The position numbers were made by a program, and so were the translations under genes. The notes under the pieces are model-generated. The model was not told where the DNA came from and did not search any database. It was given only the letters and a program-made list of their open reading frames with translations. 64,000 nucleotides of DNA from contig PHBY01000007.1 in assembly GCA_002840735.1 (NCBI GenBank), positions 62,001 through 126,000 of the forward strand. Direction: 5' to 3'. Positions 21,771 to 32,400 of the stretch are shown piece after piece; the stretch's first letter is position 1, and each line of letters opens with the position of its first letter. Source of the DNA: Chloroflexi bacterium HGW-Chloroflexi-2 (lineage in GTDB: Bacteria; Chloroflexota; Anaerolineae; Anaerolineales; Anaerolineaceae).

Positions 21771-24700
21771 TATTCTGCCATGGGAAGCGTAAGGTGGAAA
21801 GTAGTGCCTTTTTTATACTCACTTTCAAACCAGATTCTTCCCCCTTGCATTTCCACCAAACTGCGGGTGATATTTAGCCCCAATCCCGTACCGGATGAAG
21901 CTCTGATTTCTGCATCTTCAGAGCGGAAGAATTTCTGAAAGATCATTTTTTGATCCTCTACCGAAATCCCCAGCCCATTATCCTTAACCATAATATGAGT
22001 AACCCAAATGGACGGGTCTGTTCCCCAATAATCCTTTGATTTTTCTGCGATTAAGGAGATTTCTCCATTCTTTTGTGTATATTTATGGGCGTTGCTAATT
22101 AGATTTGTCAGAATCTGCAACAACCGGTTCGGATCAGCCCAAACCTCTGATAACTCCTTATCTATTTCTATGTGAAGGGTCTGTTGTTTTTCTTCCAATT
22201 GTCTCTTCGTCGATCGTACCAATTCATTGATTATTTCTTTCAAATCGAGCGCTTCAGGCTCCATTCTCATACTACCAGCTTCAATTTTCGTCAGATCGTT
22301 TAAATCCGAAACCAGGGTATTCATACGATCTGTATTATTCCGAATGGTAGATAAGAAATTAGCCTGGGCTGGGGTGATGGAACCTACTGCACCCGTTGCT
22401 AATAATTCAGTGTATCCTTTAATGGATGTCATAGGATTTTTCAATTCGTGAGCTACCAAAGAAACAAACTCGCTTTTTGCCTGGTTTGCCTCCTGAACCT
22501 CTGCGTAAAGCTGGCTATTGACGATTGCTATCGAAGAGTGGTCACATAACCGCACCAGGAAATTCAATTCATTTTCATCTAAGAAGTGATCTTCGAAATT
22601 TTCCATCATCATCATCGCGATTATTTTCTCATCACGACGAATTGGTAGAAGAATTTGTGTGATTGCTTTTGGATGCAATTGAGTGGTTTCATTAACCATC
22701 ACCTGAATTGGACGAAAATTCTTGCTTTCTGTTTCTGTCCCCCAAAAATCTGAAGAGGATATTTGATTCTCTATTTGGATCATCACCTCTGGATTGTATC
22801 CAGAAGATGCCATGAGCTGAATTTTTGACTCAAAAACCAGACCAATCCATCCAACGTTAAAACCCGATTGCCGTATTGCCCAGGTTAAAGTGATTTCCAT
22901 TGCTTTTTTCATATCCAGACTGGTATTCAACTCACGATCGATGCGCTGCATAACTGATAATTCTTCAACACGTTTAGCCAATTCCTGATCTGTACGGCGA
23001 TACAATCGTGCATTTTCCAATGCAATTGCAGCCTGAGCAGCCAGAGCCGATATAAGCTCCTGATCATTGTTCGTAAAAGTTATTCCATCCTGGTGATTAA
23101 CCAACTCAATCAAACCCAAAACCTGATTCTTCAATATCATTGGGATGATCATCAAAGAATTAATCGATGTCTCGTAAAATGCATTGAGTTCCTCATGAGA
23201 TTTATTCTCAGAATCAAAGTTATTCATTAAAATTGGGGTTTTCGAAAGAAAAGATTTTCCAATCAAACCATAATCAAGCGGAACGCTGCTCGACAGTAAT
23301 TTATCCGAATTGATTCCAATAACAGCCTGATAAACAAGTTCCTGGTTCCTATCATCCAGGATGATTAATCGTGCTACCTCGCATTTGACCATGTCCATTG
23401 AATTTTGAAGGATGGTTCCATATAACTCTTCAATTTCTAATGTTGATGTGAGCTTTCGGGTTAAGTCGTTTAATATCGACAATTGCCTGGCATACTGCTC
23501 AGTTTCTTCCAGTAATCGAGCTTTTTCAATTGCACCAGCAACAAGATCTGCAATAGATTGTGCCAATGATAATTGGTTTTCAGTAAATTTCTGATCTTTC
23601 TCTCGTTCACCAATGATAATACATCCATTCGTGATTGCCCCTGTATTCAATGGAACAATAATGACGTCCTTGAGGTCTGAATAAAAAATTGGATAGTGTC
23701 GTGATATGCAATATTCTACGTAATTGTTAATGATCAGACCACGACCACTTTCTATAACGTGGGTTTCCATTGATTGACTTTGTGTTATCAGATCGTTCTC
23801 TTTTTCTGAAATACGCTCATCCATCTCAACAAAAAACACAGTTCGCAATGATTGTGTTTGGTGGTCTTTTAAGATGATATAAAAATCACTTGCAGGAATG
23901 ACCTGAGTTGTTTGGGCATAGATCAATTCGTAAATATCATCCAACGCTAAAGTATAGTTCACACCCTGCACAATTCTATTTAGTATATTCATATCACTGA
24001 TACGTTGCTCTAATTCCAGTTGATGATGAATATGCTTCTTAACATTTGAAAATTGATCAATCAGTGGTTTGATCTTTGATATTATTTGATCAATTTCATC
24101 TGGATTTTGATTATCTGTCGAGAAAGCCAGCCATCCAGCCAGTTCATTTTCGATATGAATTGGAATGATTACATTGGTTGCTAATAATTCCAATTTCTCT
24201 TTTTCATAACTTATCTCAGTGGGCAAATGATTAAAATCAGAAATATTTATCGCTGATCTATTCTTAACAAAATACTGAACAAAATCAGAACCAGAAGAAA
24301 ACCGCAAATCACTTGTTTTTCCAGATAAGAATGGATATGCATAATATTCATTATTTGATGAATCAAAAACAAAATGATGGTACGGATTAACATTGGTAAG
24401 TTTGTTAATTTTTTGTCTTAGTCCATCATAAATGTCTTCATTCTCTCCAAGACGATTAATGTTAATTTTTTCATCCAAAGATCTGAAGTTTCCTTTGTCT
24501 TCGACAAAAGAAGTTGTTTTATCAGGTAATTTATGGTTTTTCATCAACAATAATGAAATAATATTGGGTAATAGAAACATGATTAAACCGATGAACAAAG
24601 GTGGTTGTAAAAAGTCCGAAGGTCGCGATCTATCAAAAATATTTGCTCCTAAGACAATTAACCCGAGTAGACTGAAAATGATCAAAACAACTGTTAATTG

Positions 24701-25513
24701 GCTTGAATCTGAAAATCCTGATTTAGCTTCATTTTTACCTTCATCAAATTTAATTAATCCAGCAATAAAAATTGGATAAAGTGCAATAGGTAATAGAATC
24801 CACGGTGTTATTGGAGACATCGACTTATTTAACATTTGAAATAGCAGAACACAAAAAGGAGTCCAACCGAGGATAAAACCAATTGCTGAAATTCCTTCCA
24901 TTTGTAATTGGTTAGATTTTTCTATTCTCATGATATGGGTAAAGCCATAGATAAGAGCCAATCCCAGGAGTATCCCTGACCATAAAATAATGACGCTCTC
25001 AGGAATTATTTGGGCAAATTGTTGGTAGTTAAACCTTAATAATAAAGAACCAAAAACCGCCAAAACAGACAGGAGAATAACAAACATTTTTATTTTTTTA
25101 TAGATATTTTTATTGGTTATTCCAGGTAACATTTGAAAAAGAAATGTGGTTGACAACAACAAAACCGAAACCAGCCAAATTGATTGAATTAATTCAGATG
25201 GATATATTGAATAATAAGAAGTGCTCACCAGACACGCACTCAGACCCAGGATCATCGGAAATTTAGTCGGTAATTTTCTTTTTTGATCAAACACAAAAAA
25301 TGCAATAGCAGAAATAAAAAACACCCATCCTAGAATATATGGTGTAATGAAATAAAAGAATCGAGCATATATTCCAAAATCATGACTAAAATTTGAATTT
25401 TCAGTAATACTCAAAAATTCTATTATAGATATCATTAAAACTAAAAGCACCATAAATAAAAAGATAATCCATAACCCCAATTCTCGTTGTTTACTTGGCA
25501 ATTTTACATTCAT
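21770..25513 (-). CDS. Large membrane sensor histidine kinase with multiple GAF-like domains
   Basis: N-terminal multi-TM; repeated GAF-like segments (e.g. LAQSIADLVAGAIEKARLLEETEQYARQL, LISALAAQAAIALENARLYRRTDQEL); H-box LVAHELKNPMTSIKGYTELL; ATPase motifs LISNAHKYT, VKDNGLGIS, GTGLGLNITRSLVEMQGG. Confidence 0.93.
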   Translation of the reverse strand: MNVKLPSKQRELGLWIIFLFMVLLVLMISIIEFLSITENSNFSHDFGIYARFFYFITPYILGWVFFISAIAFFVFDQKRKLPTKFPMILGLSACLVSTSYYSIYPSELIQSIWLVSVLLLSTTFLFQMLPGITNKNIYKKIKMFVILLSVLAVFGSLLLRFNYQQFAQIIPESVIILWSGILLGLALIYGFTHIMRIEKSNQLQMEGISAIGFILGWTPFCVLLFQMLNKSMSPITPWILLPIALYPIFIAGLIKFDEGKNEAKSGFSDSSQLTVVLIIFSLLGLIVLGANIFDRSRPSDFLQPPLFIGLIMFLLPNIISLLLMKNHKLPDKTTSFVEDKGNFRSLDEKININRLGENEDIYDGLRQKINKLTNVNPYHHFVFDSSNNEYYAYPFLSGKTSDLRFSSGSDFVQYFVKNRSAINISDFNHLPTEISYEKEKLELLATNVIIPIHIENELAGWLAFSTDNQNPDEIDQIISKIKPLIDQFSNVKKHIHHQLELEQRISDMNILNRIVQGVNYTLALDDIYELIYAQTTQVIPASDFYIILKDHQTQSLRTVFFVEMDERISEKENDLITQSQSMETHVIESGRGLIINNYVEYCISRHYPIFYSDLKDVIIVPLNTGAITNGCIIIGEREKDQKFTENQLSLAQSIADLVAGAIEKARLLEETEQYARQLSILNDLTRKLTSTLEIEELYGTILQNSMDMVKCEVARLIILDDRNQELVYQAVIGINSDKLLSSSVPLDYGLIGKSFLSKTPILMNNFDSENKSHEELNAFYETSINSLMIIPMILKNQVLGLIELVNHQDGITFTNNDQELISALAAQAAIALENARLYRRTDQELAKRVEELSVMQRIDRELNTSLDMKKAMEITLTWAIRQSGFNVGWIGLVFESKIQLMASSGYNPEVMIQIENQISSSDFWGTETESKNFRPIQVMVNETTQLHPKAITQILLPIRRDEKIIAMMMMENFEDHFLDENELNFLVRLCDHSSIAIVNSQLYAEVQEANQAKSEFVSLVAHELKNPMTSIKGYTELLATGAVGSITPAQANFLSTIRNNTDRMNTLVSDLNDLTKIEAGSMRMEPEALDLKEIINELVRSTKRQLEEKQQTLHIEIDKELSEVWADPNRLLQILTNLISNAHKYTQKNGEISLIAEKSKDYWGTDPSIWVTHIMVKDNGLGISVEDQKMIFQKFFRSEDAEIRASSGTGLGLNITRSLVEMQGGRIWFESEYKKGTTFHLTLPMAE

Positions 25514-25528
25514 GGAAACTAACCTTAA

Positions 25529-26053
25529 TTAAGGATTTTTTGACTTTGTTTTCAATTGTTTAATATGAGAAATTTCAAGTTCTACAGGTACATATTGATT
25601 AATGAGCATTTTCAATAAAATTCGAACACGATCAGAACCTTCCAATTTGGTATCAAAAATACCTTCATATCCTTCAAATGGACCAAATTCAATAGAAATA
25701 GGCGTACCGCGATTAAACTCATCCTTAATCTCAATCACAGAGTCCTCAGAATCCCCTACTTTTTGTTTCAGTGCATGAATTAAAGACTCAGGAACGATCG
25801 AAGGTTCACCTCCAAAAGCGACAATTCCTTTTGAGTGTGGCATCCATTTAATGGTGGAAGTTCCTATCATCTCAGGCTCAGTTCTAATGAACAGGTAACC
25901 TGGAAAATAGGGACGAATTTTCTGGGAGCGAGGATTAACCGGCTTAACCTTAATTTTTGGATAGAAAACTTCAAATCCCAACAATTCGATTTGTTTGAAT
26001 AAAAGTTGTTCCTTGTTTGGATGGCTTTGAATTACATACCAGCTAAATGACAT
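25529..26053 (-). CDS. NusG-paralogue transcription antitermination protein (RfaH/UpxY/LoaP-like)
   Basis: NGN-like SWYVIQSHPNKEQLLFKQIELLGFEVFYPK...RPYFPGYLFIRT; KOW-like GTPISIEFGPFEGYEGIF. Confidence 0.85.
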   Translation of the reverse strand: MSFSWYVIQSHPNKEQLLFKQIELLGFEVFYPKIKVKPVNPRSQKIRPYFPGYLFIRTEPEMIGTSTIKWMPHSKGIVAFGGEPSIVPESLIHALKQKVGDSEDSVIEIKDEFNRGTPISIEFGPFEGYEGIFDTKLEGSDRVRILLKMLINQYVPVELEISHIKQLKTKSKNP

Positions 26054-26157
26054 TTCGGTTGAACCACCATTTTAAAATTTTCTTCCAAATTAAATTATAC
26101 ATGAACATAGCACCCCTTCTCTGTAACTTTGCATGTGGATCAATTATGCACAAATTA

Positions 26158-27057
26158 TTAATTGCTTCTCGAAATTATCACCGCAAATAGTAGTGCCATA
26201 ATAACAAACGAAACTAATCCAATTTCAGGATGGTAATCGGCAATCGTAAAAATTGCTGGGGAAGAAATCGCTGATTCTGAAAAGGTAACCATGGATGTCG
26301 CATATAAATTATTTGCAAAATGCAATCCAAGAGCAATTTCCAATCCTTTTGATCTGAATGAAAGCCACCCCAATAGTAATCCGATGCCAATATAGAACGG
26401 CATGGTAGTTAAAAGTCCATATGAGGTTACTTCAGGATTTGCACCGTGTAAAATTCCGAATAAAATTGCCTGTAATGTAATTCCTAGCCAACGATATCGA
26501 AGTAGGCGGGTCAATCCATGTAACAGGTAACTCCGGAAAAGAACTTCTTCTGCTGTGATTTGAAAGGCGATTAGTAATATTGCAATCAACATGTATGGTA
26601 AAAAGGAAAATAATGAAAATGAAAACACATAATTTCCTGGCTGCAGTATCGAAATGATAATATCAGCCAGCCCCGACAAAACAAACCAAATGATAGCTGA
26701 CTTAATGAGCAACTTCCAGTTGAAAATAGTTTTCTGAGTAAAAACCGATTTGATTGATTGTTTGTGGAATACACGTATACCAGGCAGTAGAAAAATCAGC
26801 AACGCAGCAAAAGGCAACATAGTAACCCATAATAACGTCATGGGGGGAAAATTATTGAAATCCATCGTACCTTCTAATAAAGAAGCAAGAACCAAAAATA
26901 TTGCCTGAGCAATGAGAGTTACCCCAACAATAATTATTATTAATAACAAATATCTCCAAAATTCAAACTTCCCTTCTGGGAGTAGTTCATCACTGTTTTT
27001 TGCCTTGTTAAATTCCATATATCCTCTAAAAATCGATAAATTTATCACATTTTCCAC
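26158..27057 (-). CDS. CPBP-family intramembrane metalloprotease
   Basis: EEVLFRSYLLHGL, ILFGILHG, LGLHFANN motifs in a multi-TM protein. Confidence 0.85.
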   Translation of the reverse strand: MENVINLSIFRGYMEFNKAKNSDELLPEGKFEFWRYLLLIIIIVGVTLIAQAIFLVLASLLEGTMDFNNFPPMTLLWVTMLPFAALLIFLLPGIRVFHKQSIKSVFTQKTIFNWKLLIKSAIIWFVLSGLADIIISILQPGNYVFSFSLFSFLPYMLIAILLIAFQITAEEVLFRSYLLHGLTRLLRYRWLGITLQAILFGILHGANPEVTSYGLLTTMPFYIGIGLLLGWLSFRSKGLEIALGLHFANNLYATSMVTFSESAISSPAIFTIADYHPEIGLVSFVIMALLFAVIISRSN

Positions 27058-27199
27058 GTAGAACTGTGTTCTCAGATCCCAATATTACCATGATAAAAAT
27101 AAGAGCATCTCCTTATAAGCTAAAGCATTGTTGATAAGCAAGGGTAATTCAAATATTTAAAACATATAGACAATTTCCAGTAAGTTACTATACTTTAAA

Positions 27200-29416
27200 T
27201 TGATGAATTTTGGAAAACCAGCTTATTTTTCTGATAAAAAATCTCTTCCACCTTTGATTTTGGATAGATTCCTTCCTCCTTATCCATATGGTGCATTATC
27301 CGATATGCTGCGATATTGTGGGATCGAAAAAGGGTGGGTCTTAGATCCTGTGGGAAACCAGCCACTTAGTGCAATTGAATTGGCACAAGCGGGTTACCAG
27401 GTTTTTGTTGCCTGCAATAATCCAATTCTAGGGAAAATTCTACAGGTTATCTGCGCATCTCACCCATTAAGCCTATATCAGGCTGCAATCGCTGATTTTG
27501 GTGCTTTAAAGCGTGGTGATGATCGACTCGAAAACCAGATTAAGGCATTATATGCCTCTCCCTGTCCAGATTGTCTCTCAGATCAAACAGAAGTCAGATA
27601 TCTTTGGAAAAGAAATCAAACAACTCCATTCGCAAGAGAATTAAGTTGTAAAAATTGTGGTCTGACTGGTATTTATAAGATATCTGATATCGAACAAGAA
27701 AATCTTAATCAAGTCGGAAATATCCAATTACATCGCACAAAGGTATTGCAAAGAATATTTCCAGGGATCAATGAACCCCCCATAGCCGTGAAAGAAGTCA
27801 TCGATTCATATCTACCTAGATCTTTGGCTGTTATTTCATCCATTATCAACAAATTGGACAGTTTGCAAACCACAAGCGAAAGAAAAGACATTCTTGAGGT
27901 TTTATTGGTTCATGTATTTGATTATGGAAATATGCTTTGGGGAGTAACATCCAGCAGAAACCGACCAAAACAAATATCAATTCCAGCAGAATTCTACGAA
28001 TTTAATTTATGGAAAATTCTGGAGGAAGCCGTCTCAAGAGTTCGAATTATTGATCGACCAATTCCGTTTACCTTTTACCCCGAACTTCCACCTGAATCTG
28101 GAGGTATCTGTTTTTATCCGTTCAGAATCGGTTCATTTAAAGACATTGAGAAATTACCGCCATTTCAAGGGGTAGCCACTGTACTTCCACGTCCGAATCA
28201 GGCATTGTGGACATATAATGCAGTTTGGAGTGGCTGGATCTGGGGCTATGAGGCTGCTCAAAAATTAAAAGGCGCATTGGAAAGACGCCGGTATGATTGG
28301 ATCTGGCACACACAGGCCATTCGAACTGTGTTTACTTTTACCTCAAAATTAAATGTGCCTTTTTTTGCCATCGCGCCTGAGTTGTCCAATAGTTATATAT
28401 TGGCGTATTTATCTGCCGCATCGTCTTCGAATTACCATTTGAAAAATGCTGCTTACCATCCAGAACAGAAATCTGGTCAATTCTATTGGTATCCAAAACA
28501 ATCAAACATAGATGAAGCATCACATCAATCTTTATCAGCAAATATTAAAAAATACCTGGAATTAAAATGTGAATCAGCAGATTATCAGGAGTTATTGTCG
28601 ATATTTTTGATTTCTGAGACGATCGAAAAAAGAGATTCATTACAGCTCGAAAAGTCTGATAATACGCTTTTTGTACAAACACAAAAATTATTTGAAAAAA
28701 CCATTTTGGACAAAGAAAATTTTATCCAGGTGGATGAAGATCAAATGGAAAATGCGGAATTTTGGTTAAAAGATCCACCGGGTATTTACCAGCCTGTGAG
28801 TGACCAGGTTGAAGGATATTTCATCCGTTTCGTCCAGAATAAACCTTCCTTTACCTTTGAGGAAGTTGCCTATTTCATCAATCAAAATTTACCGGGGTTG
28901 TTGCCGGTTTCTAGTTTTTTCCTTCAACGGCTGATCAGTTCCTATTGCGAACCTCATCCTGATAGTCAACATCAGTATAAATTAAATGCTCAGGAATATA
29001 TTCAGGCAAGAAAATACGACATTCAACAAATGAAACATCTGATCCATTCTATGGGACTAAAACTTGGTTTTAATGTTCAAGGTGATAATCCCATTACCTG
29101 GGTATCAAACCAGATTAATCCGAATTATAAATTTTTTATCACCGCCTCCAGTATCATTTCACAATTTAAATCCAAATCAGAACCTGATGATTTTGAAACG
29201 GTGATAGTCTTCCCGGGTAGTCGTGCAGAACTACTCAGCTATAAATTAAAAAATGACCCTGTTTACCAACAGAATTTCGAAAAATATCATTTTGTAAAAT
29301 ATCGTCATTTACGCACAATAAGTGAAACCCCAGGTATGAATTTCAAAACCTGGGTTCAAATATTGGATTCTGATCCGGCTGTCTGGCAGGAAGCCAACCA
29401 ACCTGTACTGTTTTAG
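27200..29416 (+). CDS. Uncharacterised 738-aa protein resembling a degenerate DNA methylase, with zinc-ribbon-like insert
   Basis: VLDPVGNQPLSAIELAQAGYQVFVACNNP resembles a DPFxGxG SAM site; CPDC-x(27)-CKNCG; LPRPNQALWTYNAVWSGWIWGYEAAQKL resembles a motif-IV region lacking D/N-PP-Y. Confidence 0.55.
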   Translation: MMNFGKPAYFSDKKSLPPLILDRFLPPYPYGALSDMLRYCGIEKGWVLDPVGNQPLSAIELAQAGYQVFVACNNPILGKILQVICASHPLSLYQAAIADFGALKRGDDRLENQIKALYASPCPDCLSDQTEVRYLWKRNQTTPFARELSCKNCGLTGIYKISDIEQENLNQVGNIQLHRTKVLQRIFPGINEPPIAVKEVIDSYLPRSLAVISSIINKLDSLQTTSERKDILEVLLVHVFDYGNMLWGVTSSRNRPKQISIPAEFYEFNLWKILEEAVSRVRIIDRPIPFTFYPELPPESGGICFYPFRIGSFKDIEKLPPFQGVATVLPRPNQALWTYNAVWSGWIWGYEAAQKLKGALERRRYDWIWHTQAIRTVFTFTSKLNVPFFAIAPELSNSYILAYLSAASSSNYHLKNAAYHPEQKSGQFYWYPKQSNIDEASHQSLSANIKKYLELKCESADYQELLSIFLISETIEKRDSLQLEKSDNTLFVQTQKLFEKTILDKENFIQVDEDQMENAEFWLKDPPGIYQPVSDQVEGYFIRFVQNKPSFTFEEVAYFINQNLPGLLPVSSFFLQRLISSYCEPHPDSQHQYKLNAQEYIQARKYDIQQMKHLIHSMGLKLGFNVQGDNPITWVSNQINPNYKFFITASSIISQFKSKSEPDDFETVIVFPGSRAELLSYKLKNDPVYQQNFEKYHFVKYRHLRTISETPGMNFKTWVQILDSDPAVWQEANQPVLF

Positions 29417-29425
29417 ACATTCTCG

Positions 29426-32400
29426 CTAAGGATTTGGTGTATTTGTTGGCATTGGTGTCACTACAGTCGGTACAAGTGATTGCTGTGTAGCCGTCGACGT
29501 AACCGTTGGAGGAAGGGAGGTGTTTGTCGGTGTGGGTGTTTCCGTAGCAGTAGGTGTAACGGTTAATGTTGGTGTAATCGTTAGAGTAGGAGTGACTGTA
29601 GGTGTAGGTGTGGCAACCTGAATTCTAATGGTCACCTTTTTCTCAGCATATCGACCATCTTCAGAGGATTCAATTCTAATTCTCAAAGTGTAATCTCCGG
29701 GTTCAATTTCATCCTCAAATAAATCCCATGTGTAAATGAGATCAACATCCTGGAAGTTCCTATCAAATTCAACCAGATTTTCCCAGGAGTTTGGATCCGA
29801 TCCGCGTCCATAATCAAGCCGCATCCTTCTGTAATTATGGGTTGCATCAACCAGTGCGTAGATGTCCAATGGATTTGTTGTTATCATCTGTCCTTCAGAA
29901 ATACCAGCGAATATTATTTTTGCTTTGGGATCATCAGCTTTACATTCCCGTTCGGGAACAAACAAAACCGGGCTTTCAAAACCTAAATTATTCGCCCAAT
30001 TCCTCCCATCGGAATTGTCTTCAATCCATTTAACTGCCCATTTCTCTTTGACATTCAGAACAAATTCTTCTTTTGTAAACTCATTGCAGGCGGAAGATGC
30101 TCGTAATCCTGTCCAGGTATCAATATTAATTTTTTGCCACAAGTCTTCTGATTTTGGCAATGGTAGTTGATCGAATGCAAAAATTTCGGTTCTTTGATTG
30201 GGACACCACTCTGATGGCTCGGTTCCTGAAATCGTACAAATGATTTTATCCACTATTCCCGTAGGTCGCACAAAACTGGCAGAATTATTACCTACCAGTC
30301 TGTTGACAGCAAATTGCATCGTCTCGGCCCAGATAGGCGCGGCACCAGTTAATCCACTGGTATCGATCATTGGCGTATAGTCAGCGTTACCAACCCAGAT
30401 TCCAACAGCGACATCCGGTGTGAATCCTAATGTCCAGTTATCGCGAAAATCATTGGTCGTCCCTGTTTTGACAGCTACCTGGAATGGAAGATTAAGAACT
30501 GAATTGGCACCAAACATGGGTGTTCTGGCTTGATTATCAGACATGATTGAGCTGATCAAATAAGCGTGTTCCTCTCGTATTACGCGATTTGGTGTTGGAT
30601 TCTGATATTCATACACAATGTTGCCTAGATGGTCAACGATTTTTGTAATGGCCACAGGCGGAATCTGGTTTCCTGTATTGGCAATTGTCGCAAAAACGTT
30701 TGTCAATTCCAGTAAAGTGACATCTCCTCCACCCAATGATAATGACATGCCATAATCTTCTCTTGTCAACGTTGAAATTCCCATCCTTTTAGCAAAGTCA
30801 ACGAAACCATCCGGATGAGATGTAGCGGGATTATCATAAATTCCCACAAATTCCAGAGCTTTGACAGCTGGAACATTGAATGAATTTGCCAATGCCGATC
30901 GTAATGTCACTGGTCCATGAAAGCGATTGTCATAATTAACAGGCTTATAAGGTTCACGAGGGTCGTTCGGATCTCCAGATGGTGGAAATTCGCTTGGAAC
31001 ATCCCAAATTAATGTGGCAGGCGTCCAACCTTTTTCGAAAGCAGCCAGATAAACCAAAGGTTTGATGGATGAACCTGGTTGACGAGGAGCTAATGCCATA
31101 TTGACCTGACCGGAAATACTCTCTTTATAAAAATCAGCTGATCCTACCATTGCTAAAATTTCACCAGTCGAAGGGCGAATAACAACTGCTGCCCCACTGG
31201 TTGCATTTTTATCAGCTAACCCGGCAATTTGAGTTTGTATAACAGATTGCGCCTTATTCTGAATGACAGGATCAAGAGTAGTATAAACAGTAAAACCAGA
31301 GCGATAAATCGTTTGGGGATCAAACTGGCTTTCCAGCTGAGTGCGAATGTAATTTACCCAGTGTGGATGGACCATACTATAGTCATGAGGTTTAAATTCA
31401 TAATTTTCAATTTCCTGGGCGGCACTGGCAATTTCGTTAACGCAAACTCTTTCCAGATTCGTACTAACGAAAATACAATTCTTTTCCTGAGAAAGTTCGT
31501 ACATCAATATTAAAACTTGCTTTTGTCTGGTTAAAGTCGCTTCTCTATTTGTGTAAATATCATACACTGCCGGTGCTTGTGGTAAACCTGCCAGGAATGA
31601 AGCCTGCGATAAAGTTAACTTTTCCGCTGATGTATTAAAATATGTTTCTGCAGCAGCCTGGACACCATATGCCAGGTTACCATAATTGTTTTCATTCAGA
31701 AAAATCTCAAGAATTTCTTCTTTGGAATACTTACGCGTAATTTCAGCAGCCAGAACGATTTCTCTGCTTTTTCGCTCATAAGTACGTGTGTATCGCTCTG
31801 TATCGTCCAAAAGAAGCATTCGAGCTAGTTGTTGGGTGATTGTCGAAGCCCCTGAAACAATATCACCGGCAGTATAATTTTGCCAGAATGCCCGTGCAAC
31901 AGCCACCGGATCAAATCCAGGATGGTTGTAATATTCTTTATCTTCCGTTGCGATCGTTGCTGCAATTAAATAAGGTGAAATTTTTTCTAATGGCACGTAT
32001 GTTCGCCGGCCAGCATTAGGATCAATAATTTCGTAAATTATATTTCCATCGCGGTCAAGAATGCGTGTTGTCTCAAATTTTGCCGCTTTCTCTCGTAATT
32101 CCTCTACTGGCGGTAGTGCCTGAGCTATTTTATAGTATTGGTAAACACCAAATGAACCTGCTGCTATCACAATAAACACAAGGATAAATAATCCAATCAG
32201 TACCACCCGAATAAAACACCCCCAGGCTTGTTGGAAATCGCTTCCATTTGAAGATTTTGGTGGCTTTGGTGGTTTTGTTTTTTTGGTTATTGTCGGTTTC
32301 TTTGGAGCGGTTTGAAAACTGGAAGATTGCTGGATTGACTGGTTTTGTTGTGAATTTCGAAAAGCTGCTGGAGAAACCCTTGTTGCCTGAGTATCATTGA

